Part shown: positions 17,450-26,695 of the stretch, one piece after another
Numbering within the stretch: position 1 is the stretch's first letter
How the letters are laid out: the number at the start of each line of letters is the position of its first letter
Origin: Gluconobacter sphaericus NBRC 12467
GTDB lineage: Bacteria > Pseudomonadota > Alphaproteobacteria > Acetobacterales > Acetobacteraceae
Length of the DNA stretch: 51,647 nucleotides
Direction of reading: 5' to 3'
Assembly: GCF_006539125.1 (NCBI RefSeq)
Contig: NZ_BJMK01000012.1
Location: forward strand, 1-51,647
Notes under the pieces: generated by a model
The model's input: the letters and a program-made list of their open reading frames with translations, nothing else
Databases searched by the model: none
What the model was told of the DNA's origin: nothing
Translations under genes and position numbers: made by a program

Positions 17450-19252
17450 GTGCATAAAAATCATTCTTTCCGAGATTCTGCCTCTGTTGTTAACAGAGTC
17501 TTAAAATATCGCTCCATCCTCTACATCTCCATGATGGTGATGTTTTGGATTGTCTATAAATTTTTTGATCCACTCTCTCTGGAGAGCGCAACAAAAAATT
17601 CATCTGCACAGTTTTTTTCAGCCATTACTGCACCGTTCTATGGACTTTCTTCTCCACGGTCCCACCAGCGGGTGGCGGTCGTGACGATCAATGATCCAAC
17701 CCTGCAGCAATTCGATGCCGCTCTACCACTTTCCTACCAGCGACAGGTATTCATTCTCCGGCAAATTCTTGAAGCTGATCCCGCCGCAGTCTTTGTCGAT
17801 TTCCGTATGGCCTACGAACATACGGATGAATCCCTGTCACTGTTCCAGAGTGTTCTGGATGAAGCAAAGTCAAAACACATTCCTATTTTCTTCGCACGGG
17901 GCGAAGAAGGTCAAGACCAGATTCATCTTCTGCCACCACTGAGAAATGTCGAAAGCTACAGCAACGCCCTCGAAACCTCATCTGCCTACCCCCTGCTGTT
18001 CGAAGAAGGGAACGCAGCCCTAAAGGAAGACGAACCATCGCAGGAGGAGACAAGGAAACCCGAGGCAAACGCCGCTTTCGACGTCTATCGTAGCCTGTGC
18101 ACATCAACATGGTCAGGACAGTGCGGATCGTTTCATGAAGACGATTTCCGCCGTCCCATGATGATCCAGTGGGGCTTACATGTGGACCCCGCCCAGACAC
18201 AGGTCAGTTCATTGGCCAACTCTCCCCGCAATATCTGCGCCGTGCCTTTTTCGGGAGGTTTTTTCTGTAGAAGTATCGTGCAGTCTTTTACCCTGGGCTT
18301 CCGGGCATTCTGGGGAAGCTCGCGCGACTATGAGGTCGGGCACGCTTATTATCCCCTGACCATTGGCGCACATCAGCTGGGCGAGCGCGGCCTGGGAACA
18401 CCTGCCGGAAGCCCTCCCCTGTCACATCTCCTGAAGGGCCGCGCAGTCTTTTATGGAACGGATATCCGGGACCAACATGACGACACCGTCCTTCCCTTCC
18501 TGGGCCGTGTTCCGAATGTCGTACTTCATGCCATGGCCTTCGACAATCTCGTCACTTACGGCAATCACTATTTCCATGAACCATCAGAAGTAGAGTTCGG
18601 TCACGGCGTCCATATCGGCCAAGCAGAAATCTGCGAGTTCATCCTGTGGCTCATTTTCACCGGATGGATGGCATTCAAGTTCTATTACAGTCACCCCGAA
18701 GTCCCACGAGGTCACGGAGCAAAATTGCGCCATGATATCCGACGGAAAAGTCGGGACTTTCTGTCACTTTCCCTTTCTGTAAATGCTCTCGTCCCTGCAA
18801 TATTCTGCGCCGCACTCGCCGCATTCGACCTGTCTCACCAGCCGACCCTTCTTAACGGTATGGATGAGGCTCTTCTATACGTCTGTCTGTTCCTCGTTCT
18901 GCTCGGAACCCTGGTTCTTTTAAGGCGCTCGGCACAGCGGTCCCAACCGGAAGAAGCGGAACACGCACACGGTCCGGAAGAATCCGAAGCGGAAAAAGCC
19001 GAGAAATTCCGCTTGGGCTTCTGGGCGCATCTCGCTCTGCTCACAAGCCTGACCGCTATCGTATTCGCCCTGAACGAACTCTTCATTCAATGGCCCAATG
19101 CCGACTGGATCGGATTCATCCTGCTTTGGCTGGCCGTTGGGGAATCCTGTGAATCCACAGGATTCGTCCTGACTTTCGTCAATTTCCTTAACCGTCGGTC
19201 GCACGCCCTCACATCAGAACGCGTGCCAAACTCCGAAAGCAGCTCTCAATGA
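17450..19252 (+). CDS. CHASE2-domain integral membrane protein
   Basis: A 600-aa protein with one N-terminal membrane segment (ILYISMMVMFWIVYKFF), a large extracytoplasmic region that has the CHASE2 pattern (VAVVTINDPTLQQFD, PLSYQRQVFILRQILEADPAAVFVDFRM, then GRAVFYGTDIRDQHDDTVLPFLGRVPNVVLHAMAFDNLV), and about five membrane segments at the C-terminus. CHASE2 is a sensory domain usually fused to kinases or cyclases; no catalytic domain follows here. The start is GTG at 17450; no ATG precedes the first membrane segment and no strong Shine-Dalgarno is seen. The stop overlaps the next gene by 4 bp, and an M48 lipoprotein protease follows, so it probably works in a three-protein envelope module. 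The ligand is unknown. Confidence 0.7.
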   Translation: MHKNHSFRDSASVVNRVLKYRSILYISMMVMFWIVYKFFDPLSLESATKNSSAQFFSAITAPFYGLSSPRSHQRVAVVTINDPTLQQFDAALPLSYQRQVFILRQILEADPAAVFVDFRMAYEHTDESLSLFQSVLDEAKSKHIPIFFARGEEGQDQIHLLPPLRNVESYSNALETSSAYPLLFEEGNAALKEDEPSQEETRKPEANAAFDVYRSLCTSTWSGQCGSFHEDDFRRPMMIQWGLHVDPAQTQVSSLANSPRNICAVPFSGGFFCRSIVQSFTLGFRAFWGSSRDYEVGHAYYPLTIGAHQLGERGLGTPAGSPPLSHLLKGRAVFYGTDIRDQHDDTVLPFLGRVPNVVLHAMAFDNLVTYGNHYFHEPSEVEFGHGVHIGQAEICEFILWLIFTGWMAFKFYYSHPEVPRGHGAKLRHDIRRKSRDFLSLSLSVNALVPAIFCAALAAFDLSHQPTLLNGMDEALLYVCLFLVLLGTLVLLRRSAQRSQPEEAEHAHGPEESEAEKAEKFRLGFWAHLALLTSLTAIVFALNELFIQWPNADWIGFILLWLAVGESCESTGFVLTFVNFLNRRSHALTSERVPNSESSSQ

Positions 19253-19623
19253 AAAAGATCCTGTCTCTTGGCCTTCTGTGCACCACCATTCTGCTTTCCC
19301 AGGCTCAGGCGGCATCAACGCCTACAGTGAGTGGCGTCTTTGAAAAGACGGTTCATGCGTTTGCGGAAAATCATGCTCCTCTCGGTCAGATTCCCGCCTC
19401 TGATCTGCTGAACCAGCCGGTTGCCGGCATCGACGAGGAGACGGGATTTCTGAAGGTCCAGACTCCGAAAGGCCTCGTCCTAGTAGCCCGCGCTGCCGTC
19501 ACGACAACAATGACAGCAGCAGCCCCCCGGGAAACATCCTGCAGCTATATTGGAACGCTTGCAGCTTCCGGAACAGGCTCATCCTCGGGATTTGCCAGTA
19601 ACTGCAAGGCGGGTGCTCGCTGA
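19249..19623 (+). CDS. Small exported protein, possibly SH3-like
   Basis: 124 aa with a clear signal peptide (KKILSLGLLCTTILLSQAQAAS). The mature part is about 100 residues with a segment (LNQPVAGIDEETGFLKVQTPKGLVLVAR) that looks like a bacterial SH3-type beta fold, which often binds peptidoglycan or protein partners; this is inference. Two cysteines near the C-terminus (SCSYIG ... NCKAG) could form a disulphide. The ATG overlaps the CHASE2 stop, and the M48 gene starts one base after its stop. Confidence 0.6.
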   Translation: MKKILSLGLLCTTILLSQAQAASTPTVSGVFEKTVHAFAENHAPLGQIPASDLLNQPVAGIDEETGFLKVQTPKGLVLVARAAVTTTMTAAAPRETSCSYIGTLAASGTGSSSGFASNCKAGAR

Positions 19624-19624
19624 C

Positions 19625-21109
19625 ATGAAGAAGTTTCTGGCACTCGCAGGCACCCTGTCCCTTCTGGGCTGCAGCACATCCAATCCCGGCATTCCGGCGC
19701 AGGGCACCTATATTTCTCATATTACGCCCCCCGCATCCTATCCGACGCGCCCCGCACTTCAAAAACTGATCTTCCCCCACAACAGCGAGATCGAGGGCAT
19801 TGTGGTCGATCCGACCATAACCGCCTACATGGAACAAATCCGCGACCGTCTTCTGGCACAGTGGCCCGGGGTAAAACCCGACGCACCCATCTTCCTGAGC
19901 GTAGACGAGCAGTTTTCTTCGGACGTCTCTCCAGCGGGAGGCATGTTCATCAACGCCGGCATGATCCAGTATTTTTCTGACAATCCGGAAACGCAGTCCG
20001 AAGACGCTTTCGCTTTTATCATTGCTCACGAACTGTCCCATATCCTTCTGGGACACGCAGCAGACAAGGCCGCAAACCAGAAACTTGAGCAGAGATTCTC
20101 GGGAGCCAGTGAATTTGGCACCATGGTTGCTGCCGCCGCAGGGGGAAGCGCCATTGCATCAAGCGCCAAAACGGCTCTGCTATCCCTGTATGGCGCACAT
20201 ACCCTCAGTGAATATGGCGGGTTCCCAAGCTGGAGCCGTTCCCAGGAAGAGGAAGCCGATACCCTTGCTGTCGATCTGATGGCAAAAGCCGGATACTCGG
20301 TCTCCGTGGCGGAAACCTCGCTGGATGCCCTCAATACCGCCGACCAACGCGATGCAGCGCGGGCCGAACTGAAAGCAAAAGCAGCCCAGGAAAAAGCCCA
20401 GCAGGAGGCTGAGAAAAACCAGAAAGACAATCTGACGGCCGCAGTGCTGAACCCCATCCTGACACCTGGCTTCTCGCTTCTGGGTTCCGGACTGAACTAT
20501 GTCGGAAAAGGTATGGTCTACGTCAATCTCGATCATCCTCACGCTGCTGAACGCAGGGCGGAACTTTCACATTACATCGATCGCAATTATGCAGACCTGA
20601 TCCCGATCCTTCACAAGGCGCCCTTCCAGAAGTGGATCCGAAGCCAGGAGGTGCAGAAATTCCTGCATGAAAGTCAGGCCATCAATGAAGTGGCCGATAT
20701 GGCGAGGACAAAGAACTGGCAGAAAACCCACCAGCTTCTGGCAGGGATCGGCAGTCCGGTGCGCTCAAGCCAGATCTGGCTCTATTTCAACATCTTGACG
20801 GAAGCCGGACTTGGTCAGAACAGACAAGCCATTGCGGATCTTCAGGTCGCCAGCCAGCGTGACGACGTCATCCTGCAAACCGTCCTACTATGGGCCGATT
20901 ATCTCGACAGCCAGGGTAAGACCGATGACGCCCTTGCCTATCTGGCACAGGAACAAAAACTGTTCGATGATCCGGCGACACTTCCCAAACAGATCATGAT
21001 CGCGAAGAAGGCCAAAAAAACGATCACAGTCGATGAACTGGTGGTGGAATGTCAGATGACTGGTATCGACCGTCTTCAGCAACAATGCTCAGCAGCAAGC
21101 AAGTCTTGA
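19625..21109 (+). CDS. M48-family zinc metalloprotease, lipoprotein
   Basis: 494 aa. The N-terminus is a lipoprotein signal (KKFLALAGTLSLLGC) with Cys at about 17. The zinc-protease motif HELSH is at about residue 135-139 (IIAHELSHILLGHAADK), with the third zinc ligand probably the Glu in SQEEEADTLAVDLMAKAGY, the M48 pattern. The C-terminal half is helical, contains an Ala/Lys/Gln-rich coiled-coil-like stretch near 260-290, and ends in TPR-like helices. It resembles BepA/LoiP-type periplasmic proteases involved in outer-membrane quality control. It is the third gene of a tightly packed operon with a CHASE2 protein and a small exported protein. An upstream in-frame extension lacks the signal and is rejected. 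Confidence 0.85.
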   Translation: MKKFLALAGTLSLLGCSTSNPGIPAQGTYISHITPPASYPTRPALQKLIFPHNSEIEGIVVDPTITAYMEQIRDRLLAQWPGVKPDAPIFLSVDEQFSSDVSPAGGMFINAGMIQYFSDNPETQSEDAFAFIIAHELSHILLGHAADKAANQKLEQRFSGASEFGTMVAAAAGGSAIASSAKTALLSLYGAHTLSEYGGFPSWSRSQEEEADTLAVDLMAKAGYSVSVAETSLDALNTADQRDAARAELKAKAAQEKAQQEAEKNQKDNLTAAVLNPILTPGFSLLGSGLNYVGKGMVYVNLDHPHAAERRAELSHYIDRNYADLIPILHKAPFQKWIRSQEVQKFLHESQAINEVADMARTKNWQKTHQLLAGIGSPVRSSQIWLYFNILTEAGLGQNRQAIADLQVASQRDDVILQTVLLWADYLDSQGKTDDALAYLAQEQKLFDDPATLPKQIMIAKKAKKTITVDELVVECQMTGIDRLQQQCSAASKS

Positions 21110-21116
21110 ACTAAAA

Positions 21117-21149
21117 TACCGGGGAGAAGACTGATTCTTCTCCTCGGTA
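21117..21149. terminator. Long hairpin between convergent operons
   Basis: A 14-bp stem (TACCGGGGAGAAGA / TCTTCTCCTCGGTA, one G-T pair) with a 5-nt loop. On the minus strand it is followed by TTTTAG, so it is a good terminator for the leftward phosphatase operon and probably for the rightward M48 operon too. Confidence 0.8.
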
Positions 21150-21154
21150 GAATA

Positions 21155-21841
21155 TCAACCCCGGAAATCAGGCAGTTCATTGACCGTCACGACGCGCCAC
21201 AGACGGTCGATACGCTCCAAAATGGTGATGGACAGGTTTTGGATCGAAAAGCGCAGCGCCGTATCGGGATGAACACTCAGCGCATGCGCCAGGGCCGCTC
21301 GTATGGCGCCGCCATGGCTGACGACAACCATATCCTGCCCTTCATGCGCATTCGCCAGATCCTCAAGACCGTGCCCCACACGTGCACCAACATCCAGCAT
21401 GCTCTCACCGCCCGGCGGAAGCTCACAGGCAGAAATGGACCAGAACGGATTGGGCGGCAGACGAAGCAGGGACATGAACTCCGAATGTGGCGTGCCGTGC
21501 CACTCTCCGATCGACTGTTCGATAAAGCGGCCATCAATCGTCACATCCCGCGAAAACGCCCCCGCCTTACGGATTTCGACGGCGGTATCCTGCGCCCGCT
21601 GCAACGGCGAACTGTACCACAGTGCATCCTTCGGCAGACGTCGCGCCAGCGTGGCATAACCGCCCTGCTGGCTCGCCATCGCTTCGCGGCAGAGCGGTAC
21701 ATCGAGCGCCCCATACATCGTCTTGCGCGCACTGGCTTCCACGACCGCGTGGCGAATCATCCAGAACCGGGTAACGCCCTTCGGCAGTTCCGGCGTATCG
21801 AGAAAATGCCCGTGCGGGACCGCTTTATCTGTCTGGCTCAT
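21155..21841 (-). CDS. Histidine phosphatase family protein
   Basis: 228-aa phosphoglycerate-mutase-like phosphatase. The catalytic signature is present in modified form: WMIRHAVVE (RHA in place of the usual RHG), SSPLQRAQDTA, then the second His in VVVSHGGAIRAAL. Family members dephosphorylate small molecules such as alpha-ribazole phosphate or sugar phosphates; the substrate here is not known. Its ATG overlaps the stop of the upstream PLP-fold gene by 4 bp, so the two are translated together and may act in one pathway. Confidence 0.85.
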   Translation of the reverse strand: MSQTDKAVPHGHFLDTPELPKGVTRFWMIRHAVVEASARKTMYGALDVPLCREAMASQQGGYATLARRLPKDALWYSSPLQRAQDTAVEIRKAGAFSRDVTIDGRFIEQSIGEWHGTPHSEFMSLLRLPPNPFWSISACELPPGGESMLDVGARVGHGLEDLANAHEGQDMVVVSHGGAIRAALAHALSVHPDTALRFSIQNLSITILERIDRLWRVVTVNELPDFRG

Positions 21842-23886
21842 GACAGTGGGGCGTAACGAGGGACAGGGTCCGCGTCCAGCAGAACATCCCAGTGCTTCAG
21901 GATCAGTTCCAGTTTTCCGAGCACCCGGCGAGCATCCATGCATTCGCGCTGCAACCGGCGCTCCTCGTCCAGCCCCTCATGCGACGGCTCACCCGACACA
22001 AGCCGTGCCCCCGCACACAGACGCAGCGCTCCGGCAGGCCCGTCCACCAGCGGATGAGGCACCGGCACTGGCTGCCCCAGCACGCAGAGCAGACTACCCT
22101 CCCCTTCCATTACCCAGGGCGACAGATCCGCATTCAGCCAGCGATGCAGCCGCCGCGCATCTTCCAGCGCCAGCGGCCGACCGGGCGCATGCGGATCTTC
22201 AACCAGAAAGGACAGGATGGTCGGTACCGCATCCCAGCGGCCGTCATCAAAAGGTGTGCCCATCGGCAGCATGGTCAGCGCTGGACGGGCTTTAACCATG
22301 GCCACAGCCTCTGTCATGAACCGGGCCAGACGTCCACGAATGACAGGATCGGGCAAAGCAAACAGAGCATCCATTTCCGCCAAAGCAGCATACCAGCGCA
22401 GCGCCAGCCCTATATTGTGACCATTATTAAGAGCCGAAGCATCTGCACCTTCAGGCCACTCATCGCGATTGCCGTAGGCCCGCAACCCTTTAGGAAGCAG
22501 TAGGGAGGGCAGACGACTGCGAATTGCAGAAGGAAGAAGAATAGCCCCGCAGAAAGGTGGGCCAGTAAAGAACTTGGAGCCGGTAATCATGACAATGATC
22601 CCTCGCCCCACCCATTCGGCCACACGCAACGGGCTCAGACGCGCCTGACAGACATCAACAACAACGCTGAGCTGATCGCCCAACTCGGTACACAACTCCC
22701 AGACAAGATCCATGTCCGGAGCCGCAAGCCCGGTCTTTGACTGGTCCAGCCGGTGCAGCAGAACATGCCGCCCCTCGGCCACTTCCCGCCGCACAAGGTC
22801 TGCACATTGCGCGTTGATTTCAGCCACGGGTCGCGCCGTCCCGTCAGCCGCGCGGATATCAACACCAATCAGCCGTGTCTCGGGCGAAAACCCTTCAATC
22901 ACCTCGCCCTTGCCCACAAGTGTGGCACAGGCACTGTCCGTCGCGAAATGTCGCCCGCAGGCCGCAAGCGGAACCCCGCTTCCCGTCTCATCGGGCGCCA
23001 GAAGAATGGACGTCACTGGTCGCTCCGTCCCGGCTGCAACAAGCGCCAGAACCGCCAATTCACAATCCGTCCCGGAGGCCGAGAGCAGGACGGCATCTTC
23101 GGGCAGACCGAAATGTGCGCCAATGGCTTCGCGCGCCCGGCGCACGACACCTTCCTGCACCAGATCCGGATCCTGCTTGGCCAAAAGCGCACTCATCATG
23201 CCGCGCCGGGCAGCTTCCGCTCCCCCGAAACCACGCTCGGACAACGAAGACGCAGTTGATGACCCAAAAGTGATCGCCCAGGGGCGTGGACGATGGGAGC
23301 TCGAATACCGGTTCAGCCCTGTATGCGGATCAACAGCCAGACGGGAGTCTCCTCCACTGCTCATCAGACTCTCGGCAGGCGCAAGAACAGGCCACAGACG
23401 GGTCAGAACCCCCTCCAACCGCTGTGCCTCATGCTGTGTAAAAGATGGCAAATCAGGCAGGAACGCACTCAGTGTCTCCCAGCTCTGCATAAGAGCCGGT
23501 ACATCCGGCACATTATCGCTGAAAACCGCAAGCCAGGCCGGAAGCGGCGCAACATGACCCGTATCGAGCGCATGGAATAACGCCGCCACACGGGCTGCGG
23601 CAAAGCTGGCCAGATACGGATTGGCGCCCGGCTCCAACAGGCGCATCAGCTCGATGGCATGCCGCAGGAAAGTCGGTGCCAGACGAGGCGCTTCAAGACA
23701 TGGCTCGCCGAGCTTGAGCGTGGCCGTCTGAAGGCTGAAAGGCTGCCCCGGTTCGAGCGCTCCCTCGATCCTGAAAGGCAGGAACAGTGACACATCCAGG
23801 ATCGGAACCAGCCCGTCCGCAATCACCCGAAGATCGGGCCGCTCCAGAACATCCGTCAGGGAGCGTGTCAAAGTATCAGCCAGCAT
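21838..23886 (-). CDS. Uncharacterised PLP-dependent (fold type I) enzyme
   Basis: A 682-aa protein. From about residue 215 it looks like an aminotransferase-class-V/decarboxylase fold: FGSSTASSLSERGF, a phosphate-binding-like SASGTDCELAVLAL, an Asp in VVVDVCQARLSPL that would hold the pyridine nitrogen, and MITGSKFFTGPPFCG with a lysine placed for the internal aldimine. The first 200 residues (helical, rich in Leu and Pro) are not recognised, and the size is large for class V. Substrate unknown. It is followed, with a 4-bp overlap, by a histidine phosphatase. I cannot name a characterised relative; the PLP assignment rests on motif pattern only. Confidence 0.65.
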   Translation of the reverse strand: MLADTLTRSLTDVLERPDLRVIADGLVPILDVSLFLPFRIEGALEPGQPFSLQTATLKLGEPCLEAPRLAPTFLRHAIELMRLLEPGANPYLASFAAARVAALFHALDTGHVAPLPAWLAVFSDNVPDVPALMQSWETLSAFLPDLPSFTQHEAQRLEGVLTRLWPVLAPAESLMSSGGDSRLAVDPHTGLNRYSSSHRPRPWAITFGSSTASSLSERGFGGAEAARRGMMSALLAKQDPDLVQEGVVRRAREAIGAHFGLPEDAVLLSASGTDCELAVLALVAAGTERPVTSILLAPDETGSGVPLAACGRHFATDSACATLVGKGEVIEGFSPETRLIGVDIRAADGTARPVAEINAQCADLVRREVAEGRHVLLHRLDQSKTGLAAPDMDLVWELCTELGDQLSVVVDVCQARLSPLRVAEWVGRGIIVMITGSKFFTGPPFCGAILLPSAIRSRLPSLLLPKGLRAYGNRDEWPEGADASALNNGHNIGLALRWYAALAEMDALFALPDPVIRGRLARFMTEAVAMVKARPALTMLPMGTPFDDGRWDAVPTILSFLVEDPHAPGRPLALEDARRLHRWLNADLSPWVMEGEGSLLCVLGQPVPVPHPLVDGPAGALRLCAGARLVSGEPSHEGLDEERRLQRECMDARRVLGKLELILKHWDVLLDADPVPRYAPLS

Positions 23887-23998
23887 ACCTGCCTCTCCTG
23901 CCTCCGCACGACTGTGGGATTAGCCCATCAATCCCGACAGTGCGAGAGGTGAAAGCATTTCCCAATGTCACCTGTTCGGCGTGTAAAGAAACGTACCG

Positions 23999-24025
23999 GC
24001 GTTATTTGCGCTGTTTCAATAACGC
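23999..24025. promoter_or_regulatory. Inverted repeat upstream of rfbB
   Basis: GCGTTATT and AATAACGC, perfect 8-bp arms with an 11-bp spacer, 60 bp before the rfbB start. Placement suits an operator or a leader hairpin for the dTDP-rhamnose genes. Confidence 0.4.
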
Positions 24026-24084
24026 TGTAAGGTCAAAGTCATTCTGTCGGGGTTCAGACCCTGATCAAATATCATGAGGTTCAA

Positions 24085-25140
24085 ATGCGGATTCTGCTGA
24101 CAGGCGGCTGTGGTTTCATCGGATCGGCCGTTGTACGCCATCTGATCCGACACACTGAACATTCGGTTCTGAACGTTGACTGCATGACTTATGCAGCGTC
24201 GGAAGACACGGTCAGCGAAGTCGCAGACGATCCCCGGTATTCCCATGCCCGCGCGAACATTGTGAACGGCGTGGAAATGCAGCGCCTGTTCGAGGAATAC
24301 CGCCCGGACGCCGTCATGCATCTCGCAGCGGAAAGCCATGTGGACCGCTCGATTGATGGCCCCGGTGTCTTCATCCAGACAAACGTCGTCGGTACGTATT
24401 CCCTGCTCGAAGCCGCCCGGAAATACTGGAATACGCTGGGGGATGCCGAAAAAAAATCCTTCCGCTTCCATCACATTTCCACGGACGAGGTCTTCGGTCA
24501 TCTAGAGCCGAATGACCCGCCATTCACGGAAACCACCCCCTACGATCCTCGCAGCCCGTATTCAGCCTCCAAAGCCTCGTCCGACCATCTAGTCCGCGCC
24601 TGGTTCCACACCTACGGCCTGCCGACCTTCGTAACGAACACCACCAACAATTACGGTATCTGGCACTTCCCCGAGAAGCTGATCCCACTAGTCACGATCA
24701 ACGCCATCGAAGGCCGCGAGCTTCCGGTTTACGGCAAGGGCGAGAATGTCCGCGACTGGCTGTTCGTCGAAGACCATGCCGAAGCCCTGGTCAAGGCCGT
24801 AGAAATCGGCAAGCCGGGCGAGACCTATGCCATCGGCGCCCGCCAGCCTCGCACCAACCTTGAAGTCGTCAAGAAGATCTGCGCCGTCCTCGACGAGCTT
24901 CAGCCAGACCCGGCCGGCCCGCACGAGCGCCTGATCCGCTTCGTAACCGACCGCCCCGGCCATGATTTCCGCTACGAGATCGATCCTTCCCACGCCGAAA
25001 AAGAACTCGACTGGAAAGCGACGCATGATTTCGAAAGCGGCATCCGCAAGACGGTTCAGTGGTATCTCGACAACCGCGCCTGGTGGGAAGGTATCCGCTC
25101 CAAGCGCTATACAGGCCAGAGACTGGGAGCAAACACGTGA
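24085..25140 (+). CDS. rfbB: dTDP-glucose 4,6-dehydratase
   Basis: Second step of dTDP-L-rhamnose synthesis: NAD-dependent conversion of dTDP-glucose to dTDP-4-keto-6-deoxyglucose. 351 aa, an extended SDR: nucleotide fold [17 protein letters not shown] at the start, [21 protein letters not shown] and the catalytic [11 protein letters not shown]. First gene of rfbB-A-C-D; the stop overlaps the GTG of rfbA. Confidence 0.97.
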   Translation: MRILLTGGCGFIGSAVVRHLIRHTEHSVLNVDCMTYAASEDTVSEVADDPRYSHARANIVNGVEMQRLFEEYRPDAVMHLAAESHVDRSIDGPGVFIQTNVVGTYSLLEAARKYWNTLGDAEKKSFRFHHISTDEVFGHLEPNDPPFTETTPYDPRSPYSASKASSDHLVRAWFHTYGLPTFVTNTTNNYGIWHFPEKLIPLVTINAIEGRELPVYGKGENVRDWLFVEDHAEALVKAVEIGKPGETYAIGARQPRTNLEVVKKICAVLDELQPDPAGPHERLIRFVTDRPGHDFRYEIDPSHAEKELDWKATHDFESGIRKTVQWYLDNRAWWEGIRSKRYTGQRLGANT

Positions 25141-26027
25141 GCACCATCGAGACCAAGCCCATGAAGGGCATCATCCTCGCCGGCGGTTCGGGCACACGCC
25201 TGTATCCGATGACGATGGCTGCCTCCAAGCAACTCTTGCCCGTCTATGACAAGCCGATGATCTACTATCCCCTTTCCACGCTAATGCTGGCGGGAATCCG
25301 GGATATCATGATCATCACAACGCCCCATGACATGCCCCAGTTCCAGCGCCTTCTGGGCGACGGCTCACAGTTCGGCGTCACCTTCGAATATCGCGTCCAG
25401 CCCTCTCCGGACGGTCTGGCGCAGGCCTTCCTGATCGCAGAAAATTGGATCCAGGGCGCGCCATGCGCACTGGCGCTGGGCGACAACCTGATTTTCTCCG
25501 AACATCTTGGCGTCTTGCTGCGCGCAGCCTCCAACCGCCCCGAAGGTGCGACCGTCTTCGCCTATCAGGTCCGCGATCCGGAGCGTTACGGCGTTGTCTC
25601 GTTCGACGAAAGCGGCCTCGCTCTCAAGGTCGAGGAAAAACCGACCCATCCGGACTCCAACTGGGCCATCACAGGGTTGTATTTCTACGATCACCGCGTC
25701 GTGGACTTCGCCAAGAAAGTGAAGCCCAGCCCCCGTGGCGAGCTGGAAATCACTGATCTTAACCGCATGTATCTCGAAGAAGGCACCCTTCAGGTGGATC
25801 GTCTGGGTCGCGGCTGCGCCTGGCTCGATGCAGGCATGCCCGACAGCCTGATGCAGGCGGGAACCTTCGTGCAGACCATCCAGTCTCGTCAAGGCATGCT
25901 GGTCGGTTCTCCCGCCGAGGTCGCCTTCCGCAACAAGTTCATCAACGCCAAGCAGCTTCGCGAACATGCAAAGAAAATGGGCAAGACCGAACTCGGTCGC
26001 CTTCTTCTGGAACTGGCCGATAGCTGA
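25137..26027 (+). CDS. rfbA: Glucose-1-phosphate thymidylyltransferase
   Basis: First step of dTDP-rhamnose synthesis: glucose-1-phosphate + dTTP to dTDP-glucose. Motifs [41 protein letters not shown] and [19 protein letters not shown] are typical. The GTG at 25137 is chosen: it overlaps the rfbB stop (GTGA) and has GGGAG seven bases upstream; ATG at 25161 is the alternative. 296 aa. A terminator-like hairpin follows before rfbC. Confidence 0.96.
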   Translation: MSTIETKPMKGIILAGGSGTRLYPMTMAASKQLLPVYDKPMIYYPLSTLMLAGIRDIMIITTPHDMPQFQRLLGDGSQFGVTFEYRVQPSPDGLAQAFLIAENWIQGAPCALALGDNLIFSEHLGVLLRAASNRPEGATVFAYQVRDPERYGVVSFDESGLALKVEEKPTHPDSNWAITGLYFYDHRVVDFAKKVKPSPRGELEITDLNRMYLEEGTLQVDRLGRGCAWLDAGMPDSLMQAGTFVQTIQSRQGMLVGSPAEVAFRNKFINAKQLREHAKKMGKTELGRLLLELADS

Positions 26028-26035
26028 TTTGCGCA

Positions 26036-26081
26036 AACGGCTCCGGTTTTCTGTATCCTTTTGAAGCCGGAACCGTTTTTT
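26036..26081 (+). terminator. Terminator-like hairpin inside the rfb operon
   Basis: AACGGCTCCGG pairs with CCGGAACCGTT over 11 bp with one mismatch or wobble, a 20-nt loop and a T run. It lies between rfbA and rfbC and would attenuate or separate their transcription; rfbC may have its own promoter just downstream. Confidence 0.7.
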
Positions 26082-26129
26082 CCATGAGAAATTTTCACGA
26101 TCCAATTTTCACGACAGGAATTTCAGAGC

Positions 26130-26693
26130 ATGAAAGTCGAACGTCTTTCCATTCCCGAGGTCATTCTCGTCACGCCTCCCCGTTTTGGTGACAATCGCGG
26201 CTTCTTCTCCGAAACTTATAACGTGGAACGCATGGGCGAAGCCGGCATCGATCTGCCTTTCGTCCAAGACAACCAGAGCCTGTCCCGCCAGAAAGGTGTT
26301 GTCCGCGGCCTCCACTGCCAGCTTGCACCTTACGAGCAAGGCAAGCTTGTCCGCGTCACACGCGGCGCCATTTGGGACGTAGCCGTCGACGCCCGCACGG
26401 GCTCCCCGACCTATGGCAAGTGGTGCGCTGCCGAACTCTCCGCCGAAAACTGGTCCCAACTCTGGATTCCGCCCGGCTTCCTGCACGGCTTTGTCACGCT
26501 CGAAGAGAATACCGAAGTGCAGTACAAATGCACATCGCTCTACAGCAAGGTCTCCGAACGCGCCGTCATCTGGAACTGCCCGGAACTGAAGATCGACTGG
26601 CCCGTTTCCGAAGCTAACGCCATCCTGTCCGACAAGGACAAGGTCGCACCGTATTTTGCAGAAGCCAAGGGCTGGTTCCCGTACGAAAAGTGA
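26130..26693 (+). CDS. rfbC: dTDP-4-dehydrorhamnose 3,5-epimerase
   Basis: Third step of the rhamnose pathway; double epimerisation of the 4-keto sugar. 187 aa cupin. FVQDNQSLSRQKGVVRGLHCQ contains the catalytic His, followed by KLVRVTRGAIWDVAVDAR, WIPPGFLHGFVTLEENTEVQYKCT. The stop region overlaps the start of rfbD. Confidence 0.97.
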   Translation: MKVERLSIPEVILVTPPRFGDNRGFFSETYNVERMGEAGIDLPFVQDNQSLSRQKGVVRGLHCQLAPYEQGKLVRVTRGAIWDVAVDARTGSPTYGKWCAAELSAENWSQLWIPPGFLHGFVTLEENTEVQYKCTSLYSKVSERAVIWNCPELKIDWPVSEANAILSDKDKVAPYFAEAKGWFPYEK

Positions 26694-26695
26694 GC

